Shown here in pieces: positions 59,591 to 64,000 of a stretch of DNA of 64,000 bases (positions are counted from its first letter, which is position 1; the number at the start of each line of letters is the position of its first letter). The position numbers and the translations under genes are program-made. Under the pieces are notes generated by a model. It saw only the letters and a program-made list of their open reading frames with translations. It was not told where the DNA came from and made no database searches. The DNA comes from an uncultured Geobacteraceae bacterium (GTDB taxonomy: Bacteria; Desulfobacterota; Desulfuromonadia; Geobacterales; Pseudopelobacteraceae), in NCBI GenBank assembly GCA_903875605.1, contig CAIQWT010000026.1, forward strand, positions 1 through 64,000. Direction: 5' to 3'.

Positions 59591-60553
59591 TTAGGTCGCA
59601 GCAACATCGATGGTTGTGAGCCTTGCCGCAATCGACGGGTCATGAAATTCGACCCGGTTTCTGCCATTGGCCTTGGCCCGATAGAGGGCATCGTCAGCTT
59701 GCTTGATAAAGCCGTCGACAGTTCCGGCCAACTCATTTGAAAACCAGGAGACTCCGAGGCTGACGGTAAGGCTGAGCTTTGCAAGTTGACCGTTAAATCG
59801 GGTGCTTTGCACAGCCAGACGAATTCGGTCTGCCACAAAAACAGCTTCTTTCAGTGAAGAGTCCGGCAGGATTGCAACAAATTCCTCGCCGCCGTAGCGT
59901 GCGGCACAGTCATAGCTGCGCAATTCTTTCTGTAACTGTAATGCCACCTTATGAAGTACAACATCTCCCTGTAGATGGCCATAGCCGTCATTAACCAGTT
60001 TGAAGTGATCAATATCCAACATGATCAGCGAAAGATTGCCACCTTTACGGATACTGCGTTGGACCTCTTTGTCGAGCGCTTCCATCATATAACGGCGGTT
60101 AAAGAGTCCTGTGAGGTGATCGGTGTTGGAAAGTTCCAACAGCAGTTCGTTAGAGCGTTTTAGTTCATCCTGCAGTTTTTTGATTTTTAGATGTACTTTG
60201 ACCCGGGCAACCAGTTCCTCATGATCAAACGGTTTAGTAATATAATCGCTGGCGCCTCGTTCAAGGCCCTTGATTTTGCGTTCACGATCATTCATTCCTG
60301 TCAGGATGATTACAGGAACATCCTGAAGGTCCGGACGGGCTTTAAGCATACTTAAAAACTTAAAACCATCTATGCGGGGCATCTCCAGATCACACAGTAT
60401 AATGTCAACTGGGGATGAAAGCAGTTTTTTGAAACCTTCCAGCCCATCCTCTGCCTCATAATAACGAGTAAAGAGGTTGAACGACTCGAGGGTTCTGATG
60501 ATCTGTTCCCGAACCGTAACTGAATCATCTATAATTAGTACGCTTGAGGACAT
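59591..60553 (-). CDS. Response regulator diguanylate cyclase (REC-GGDEF)
   Basis: A 320-residue PleD-like protein. The receiver has D9/D10, phospho-acceptor D55 (LCDLEMPRIDG) and Lys in ITKPFDHEE. A coiled linker leads to the GGDEF domain, with active site GGEEF and an RXXD inhibitory site (RSYD) five residues before it. The base-recognition residues are canonical (VND and GHLQGD), so it should make c-di-GMP. The Ser variant of Hypr enzymes that make cGAMP is absent. Transcribed alone. Confidence 0.92.
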   Translation of the reverse strand: MSSSVLIIDDSVTVREQIIRTLESFNLFTRYYEAEDGLEGFKKLLSSPVDIILCDLEMPRIDGFKFLSMLKARPDLQDVPVIILTGMNDRERKIKGLERGASDYITKPFDHEELVARVKVHLKIKKLQDELKRSNELLLELSNTDHLTGLFNRRYMMEALDKEVQRSIRKGGNLSLIMLDIDHFKLVNDGYGHLQGDVVLHKVALQLQKELRSYDCAARYGGEEFVAILPDSSLKEAVFVADRIRLAVQSTRFNGQLAKLSLTVSLGVSWFSNELAGTVDGFIKQADDALYRAKANGRNRVEFHDPSIAARLTTIDVAAT

Positions 60554-60628
60554 AGCGCGGAATTGTAGACCAACTCATTCCAAAATTCAATTAATAAAAC
60601 GGCTATCATTGCGGTAATGCGATTAAAA

Positions 60629-61294
60629 TCAGAGCCGAGGTTCGTGTGCAAGACGCTTCATTTCCGCAATAGTCGCTGCATAATCTGCAGCCCCGAATAC
60701 GGCGCTGCCGGCGACAAAAACATCTGCACCTGCATGAGAAATCCTGGCGATATTGGATGGTTTAACTCCTCCGTCCACCTCAAGTTCTGCTTCAGAGCCT
60801 ATTTGATCCAGCATTGCCCGCAATGAATGGATTTTCGGTAGGCACGCTTCAATGAAACTCTGGCCGCCAAAACCTGGATTAACCGTCATCAACAGCACAA
60901 GATCCAGATCTTCCAGGACATAATCGAGGACATTAAGGGGCGTAGCCGGATTAAGCGATACGCCGGCTTTTTTCCCAAGGGATTTGATCAGCTGCACGCT
61001 GCGATGTAAATGGCTGGTAGCTTCTGCGTGCACAACAATGATATCGGCCCCTGCGGCCACAAAATCCGGAATATATAAATCGGGGTTTTCAATCATCAGA
61101 TGCACGTCGAGTGTCAGCGATGTTACTTTGCGGGCTGCCTCAACAATTAGCGGGCCGATTGTAATGTTGGGAACGAAATGACCATCCATGACGTCGATAT
61201 GAATATAGTCGGCACCGGCCGCTTCTACGGCTCTTATTTCATCACCAAGACGGGAAAAATCTGCAGAAAGAATAGATGGGGCAATTTTTTTCAT
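60629..61294 (-). CDS. rpe: Ribulose-phosphate 3-epimerase
   Basis: A 221-residue TIM-barrel enzyme of the pentose phosphate pathway that interconverts ribulose-5-P and xylulose-5-P. Text [47 protein letters not shown] and EVDGGVK carries the metal-binding His/Asp residues. The ATG at 61294 follows TGGAG; the longer frame to 61339 is unlikely. Confidence 0.96.
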   Translation of the reverse strand: MKKIAPSILSADFSRLGDEIRAVEAAGADYIHIDVMDGHFVPNITIGPLIVEAARKVTSLTLDVHLMIENPDLYIPDFVAAGADIIVVHAEATSHLHRSVQLIKSLGKKAGVSLNPATPLNVLDYVLEDLDLVLLMTVNPGFGGQSFIEACLPKIHSLRAMLDQIGSEAELEVDGGVKPSNIARISHAGADVFVAGSAVFGAADYAATIAEMKRLAHEPRL

Positions 61295-61440
61295 GTGGGA
61301 ACTCCAGTAAAAAATATTACCACGAAGTTGTATACGCACAGATAGAACATAAATAAAAGCTTACCGGTTTTGGAAGTTAAGCAATAAATATCTGTTTTAT
61401 AGATCGTACCTGTGTTTCAGTCTTTCCGTGGTTGATTCTG

Positions 61441-62814
61441 CTATTGTACACGCCTGATTCTTGCTGCGAAGAAACCGTCCATGCCGTGCCGGTGCGGCCA
61501 GACTCTAAACATACCATAAAACGCAATTAACTCGCCTAATTCCGGGAAGAGGTCGTTCAGGTTTTCTAGCACGAACCCAGGGTGGTGCAAAAGAAAATCC
61601 TCAACTACAAGTTCGTTTTCCGCCTCTGACGTAGAACAGGTTGAGTAGAGAAGTGTACCCCCGGGTTTTAATCTGGTAGCGGCATTCTTTAAAAGGGTTT
61701 TCTGTACGGCAGCAAGGCGGGTGATGTCGCCGGAAAAAAGCCGCCACTTTGCTTCCGGATTACGACGGATTACTCCGAGCCCGGAGCATGGAGCGTCCAG
61801 CAAAATGCGGTCAAAATAGCCGTCCGGAAAAGTGTCGGGTTGATGCAGATCGGCCACAGCCGTTGCAAGAGAGTTGATGCCGAGTCTGCGGGCGTTTTCC
61901 TGTACAAGCGTTAGCTTGGAGCGGGAGATGTCTGTCGCGATTAACTCTCCCCGGTCATCCATCTGCTGAACGATATGACAACTTTTTCCGCCTGGTGCGC
62001 TGCAGGCGTCCCAGATACGTTCTCCTGGCACGGCTCCCAGCAACCTTCCCGCTAATTGTGATGCTTCATCCTGTACGGCAAAGTGGCCTGCTTCAAAGCC
62101 TGGAAGAGCAGTTATCGTATGGCGTCCCTCAATTGCAATGCCATCAGGAGAAAAACGGCAGGGTGCCGCTTTGATGCCGTGCAGTTCAAGCTCCTGCAGT
62201 AATTTATCACGAGTGGAGCGGAGTGTGTTCACCCGCAGTGCTAACGGCGGCTGCTCTGAGGATGCTTCTGCCAGTAACCGGGCTTCACTGGCGCCCAGCT
62301 GTTCAATCCATTGTTCGGCCAGCCACTCAGGTTGGGAATGCCGCGCAGCAATTGCTGCAGCCGGAGTTGTCAGTATATCCGGAAAGGTTATGGTGTCACG
62401 GCGGCGCAGGTAGTTCCTTAAAACGGCATTTATCAACCCGCTGGTTCCCGGTGTGATAAGTTTTGCCAGATTGACTGATTCATTGACTGCTGCCGATTCA
62501 GGAATGCGGTCAAGGCAGGTTAACTGGTACAGGCCAATTCGGAGAATAACCAATGCTAACGGGTCAAGCTCAATCATCAGCTTTTCGAGCAGCTGCTGGA
62601 GGATGTGATCCAGAGTCCCCTGGCGTCGTAGCACGCCGAACACCAGTTCTGCATAGAGCCCACGATCTGGCCCGATCAAGATGCCATTAGAAAGCTCAAT
62701 GTCGATCAGACGGTCGGCAAAACCGCCCTCTTTTTTTATTCGCAACAGGGTTTCGCAGGCTGCCTGGCGGGGGTTTGCAGTGGCGCTGTCTTTTGCGGTT
62801 CGTCTAATAATCAT
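61441..62814 (-). CDS. rsmB: 16S rRNA cytosine-967 C5-methyltransferase RsmB
   Basis: A 457-residue enzyme. The N-terminal NusB-like RNA-binding domain covers about residues 1-145 ([20 protein letters not shown]). The SAM-dependent methyltransferase domain has [11 protein letters not shown], catalytic-site [18 protein letters not shown] and [12 protein letters not shown]. The ATG at 62814 follows GAGG and overlaps the htpX end by 11 bases, so the two genes are coupled; the longer frame to 62847 starts inside htpX. Confidence 0.94.
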   Translation of the reverse strand: MIIRRTAKDSATANPRQAACETLLRIKKEGGFADRLIDIELSNGILIGPDRGLYAELVFGVLRRQGTLDHILQQLLEKLMIELDPLALVILRIGLYQLTCLDRIPESAAVNESVNLAKLITPGTSGLINAVLRNYLRRRDTITFPDILTTPAAAIAARHSQPEWLAEQWIEQLGASEARLLAEASSEQPPLALRVNTLRSTRDKLLQELELHGIKAAPCRFSPDGIAIEGRHTITALPGFEAGHFAVQDEASQLAGRLLGAVPGERIWDACSAPGGKSCHIVQQMDDRGELIATDISRSKLTLVQENARRLGINSLATAVADLHQPDTFPDGYFDRILLDAPCSGLGVIRRNPEAKWRLFSGDITRLAAVQKTLLKNAATRLKPGGTLLYSTCSTSEAENELVVEDFLLHHPGFVLENLNDLFPELGELIAFYGMFRVWPHRHGMDGFFAARIRRVQ

Positions 62815-63658
62815 GTGTCCTCGATATATTTTCCAGTCGGTGGACACGTTCCGGAATAGGGGGGTGGGTTGAAAAAAGTGACATCATGCCGCCGCCGGTC
62901 AGCGGATTGACGATAAACATGTGTGCGGTGGCACTGTTGGCGATCATAGGTATTTGCTGACTCCCCATCTCCAACTTTTGCAGTGCCCTGGCAAGTGAAA
63001 GCGGATTGCCGCTGATACGTGCTCCTGCGGCGTCAGCGCCAAACTCCCGTGATCTCGAGATGGCCATTTGTACTAGCATGGCAGCGATTGGCGCAAGAAT
63101 TGCCATAAAAATCATGCCGAACATACCTCCTCCCTCATCATCGTCACTCCGTCCGCCGCCGAACATGGCTCCCCACTGTGCCATATGGGCCAAATAGGTG
63201 ATTGCGCCGGCGAAGGTTGCGGCAACAGTTGAGATCAGGATGTCACGGTTTTTTACATGACCAAGTTCATGAGCCATAACACCCGCAAGTTCTTCATCAT
63301 TTAAAAGTCGCATGATACCGGTAGTCGCAGCAATAGCGGCATGTTCCGGGTTCCGTCCGGTTGCAAAGGCATTCGGACTGTCATCCTGAATAACATAAAC
63401 CTTCGGCATCGGTAGTCCTGCCCGTCCTGCCAGATGCCGTACCATACCAAAAAAACGGGGATTGTCCCGCTCTTCGATCGGCTGAGCTCCGTACATCCGC
63501 AGAACTATCCTGTCCGAGAACCAGTAGGAAAAAAAATTCAACCCGCCAGCCAGCAAAAAGGCAATTGTCATTCCCCCTTTGCCGCCTATTGCGCCACCTA
63601 TAAGCACGAGAAGCACAGTCAAGAGTGCCATCAGGAATGCTGTCTTAATGCTGTTCAT
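62804..63658 (-). CDS. htpX: Membrane zinc metalloprotease HtpX
   Basis: A 284-residue M48 protease. The zinc motif HELGH is in [14 protein letters not shown] (residues about 129-133); the third ligand Glu is in [13 protein letters not shown]. Two helices precede the motif and two follow it. It degrades damaged membrane proteins together with FtsH. GGAGAG precedes the ATG. Confidence 0.94.
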   Translation of the reverse strand: MNSIKTAFLMALLTVLLVLIGGAIGGKGGMTIAFLLAGGLNFFSYWFSDRIVLRMYGAQPIEERDNPRFFGMVRHLAGRAGLPMPKVYVIQDDSPNAFATGRNPEHAAIAATTGIMRLLNDEELAGVMAHELGHVKNRDILISTVAATFAGAITYLAHMAQWGAMFGGGRSDDDEGGGMFGMIFMAILAPIAAMLVQMAISRSREFGADAAGARISGNPLSLARALQKLEMGSQQIPMIANSATAHMFIVNPLTGGGMMSLFSTHPPIPERVHRLENISRTHDY

Positions 63659-63858
63659 TGCTCTCCTCGATATGTACTTCAGGAATTATTTGATATGAGT
63701 AACTGAAGTTATGATAAACATCATCGGTGAAAAGTGCAAGGGCAGGCGATATTAAGGGGTATTATGCTGGAAACCAAGGCTATTTCCCTTGCATACCCAC
63801 GGTCGATTTGCTATAGTTCCCGACCTTCTAAAAATCGCACAAGAACTGAATTTTACTA

Positions 63859-64000
63859 ATGAATCTTCTGGCTGTAGAAAAACCTGCCCGCTATATGGGT
63901 GGTGAGATGGGCTCTATCCGCAAGGATGATGCTGATCTGCGCTTTGCCCTTGCGTTCCCGGATGTATATGAAGTTGGTATGAGCCACTTGGGGCTGAAAA
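63859..64000 (+). CDS. B12-binding/radical SAM protein (TIGR03960-like), partial N-terminus
   Basis: The first 47 residues of a gene cut by the right edge. The text PARYMGGEMGSIRKDDADLRFALAFPDVYEVGMSHLGLK is the characteristic N-terminus of the large radical SAM proteins grouped as TIGR03960, which begin with a cobalamin-binding-like fold. The cluster-binding cysteines would lie downstream. Divergent from htpX. No strong ribosome site. Confidence 0.8.
   Translation, partial: MNLLAVEKPARYMGGEMGSIRKDDADLRFALAFPDVYEVGMSHLGLK

Noticed and set aside
59591-60553. Hypr cGAMP synthase feeding the local riboswitches
   Set aside because: The base-selectivity position carries the canonical Asp of c-di-GMP enzymes.
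1-64000. CRISPR arrays, insertion sequences, prophage or integrase genes
   Set aside because: None seen: no regularly spaced direct repeats, transposase or integrase frames.

Overview
The window looks like the chromosome of a Geobacter-type bacterium (Desulfuromonadota, Geobacterales). The reasons are a 12-haem c-type cytochrome beside a periplasmic molybdenum reductase, tandem GEMM riboswitches of the type common in Geobacter, a polar-flagellum cluster of the flhA-flhF-flhG-fliA kind, and abundant c-di-nucleotide and two-component genes. Base composition is moderate and coding density is high. No insertion sequence, prophage or CRISPR array is visible. The only clear decay is a fragment of a DUF4143-type ATPase next to a tRNA-Lys gene.

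Layout. 1-1477: start of an acetate-permease-associated DUF485 gene (minus), an AT-rich gap, tRNA-Lys(UUU) with promoter and terminator, and the ATPase remnant. 1523-11220: a respiratory oxyanion module made of a PhnD-like binding protein, histidine kinase and response regulator, then a NapC-anchored 12-haem cytochrome, a Tat-exported ArrA-like molybdopterin oxidoreductase, a four-cluster ferredoxin subunit and a TorD-like chaperone. Two copies of a 16-bp palindrome lie between the regulator gene and the cytochrome gene. 11398-23956: a full assimilatory sulfate cluster with an Rrf2/CymR-like regulator, cysteine synthase, sirohaem sulfite reductase, an unknown protein, a DASS permease, APS reductase, CysD, CysN, YezD and the SulT ABC importer (sbp-cysT-cysW-cysA). 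23978-30670: an ABC exporter, an RCC1-repeat secreted protein behind two tandem GEMM-I aptamers, ssb, exported MsrB and MsrA, an IHF/HU protein and MobA. 31055-43743: flhA-flhF-flhG-fliA-flgF-flgG-flgA-flgH-flgI-flgJ-flgN-flgK-flgL, with no flgM, csrA or fliW. 43826-51450: MATE exporter, UvrD/PcrA helicase, orphan MlaE permease, Lon and an unknown protein. 51513-51727: an isolated transcription unit encoding a 20-residue peptide. 51792-56690: MacA/MacB-type exporter, HIT protein and M16 peptidase in one operon. 56707-63658 (minus): PilZ protein, CheX, a transglutaminase-like protein, REC-GGDEF, Rpe, RsmB and HtpX. The window ends in the start of a B12/radical SAM gene.

How it fits together. 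The first large module probably senses a periplasmic oxyanion and induces a quinol-to-oxyanion electron chain; MobA further on supplies a late step of its cofactor. The sulfate cluster covers uptake by two transporter types, activation (CysDN), APS reduction (CysH), sulfite reduction and cysteine formation, under a probable cysteine-sensing Rrf2 repressor. The strongest regulatory find is the double GEMM leader at 27052-27348. Its first aptamer overlaps a textbook terminator, both aptamers carry the A at the ligand-selectivity position typical of cGAMP-responsive GEMM-Ib RNAs, and they sit ahead of a secreted beta-propeller-type protein of unknown job. All functional assignments come from reading motifs by eye; no database search was run.
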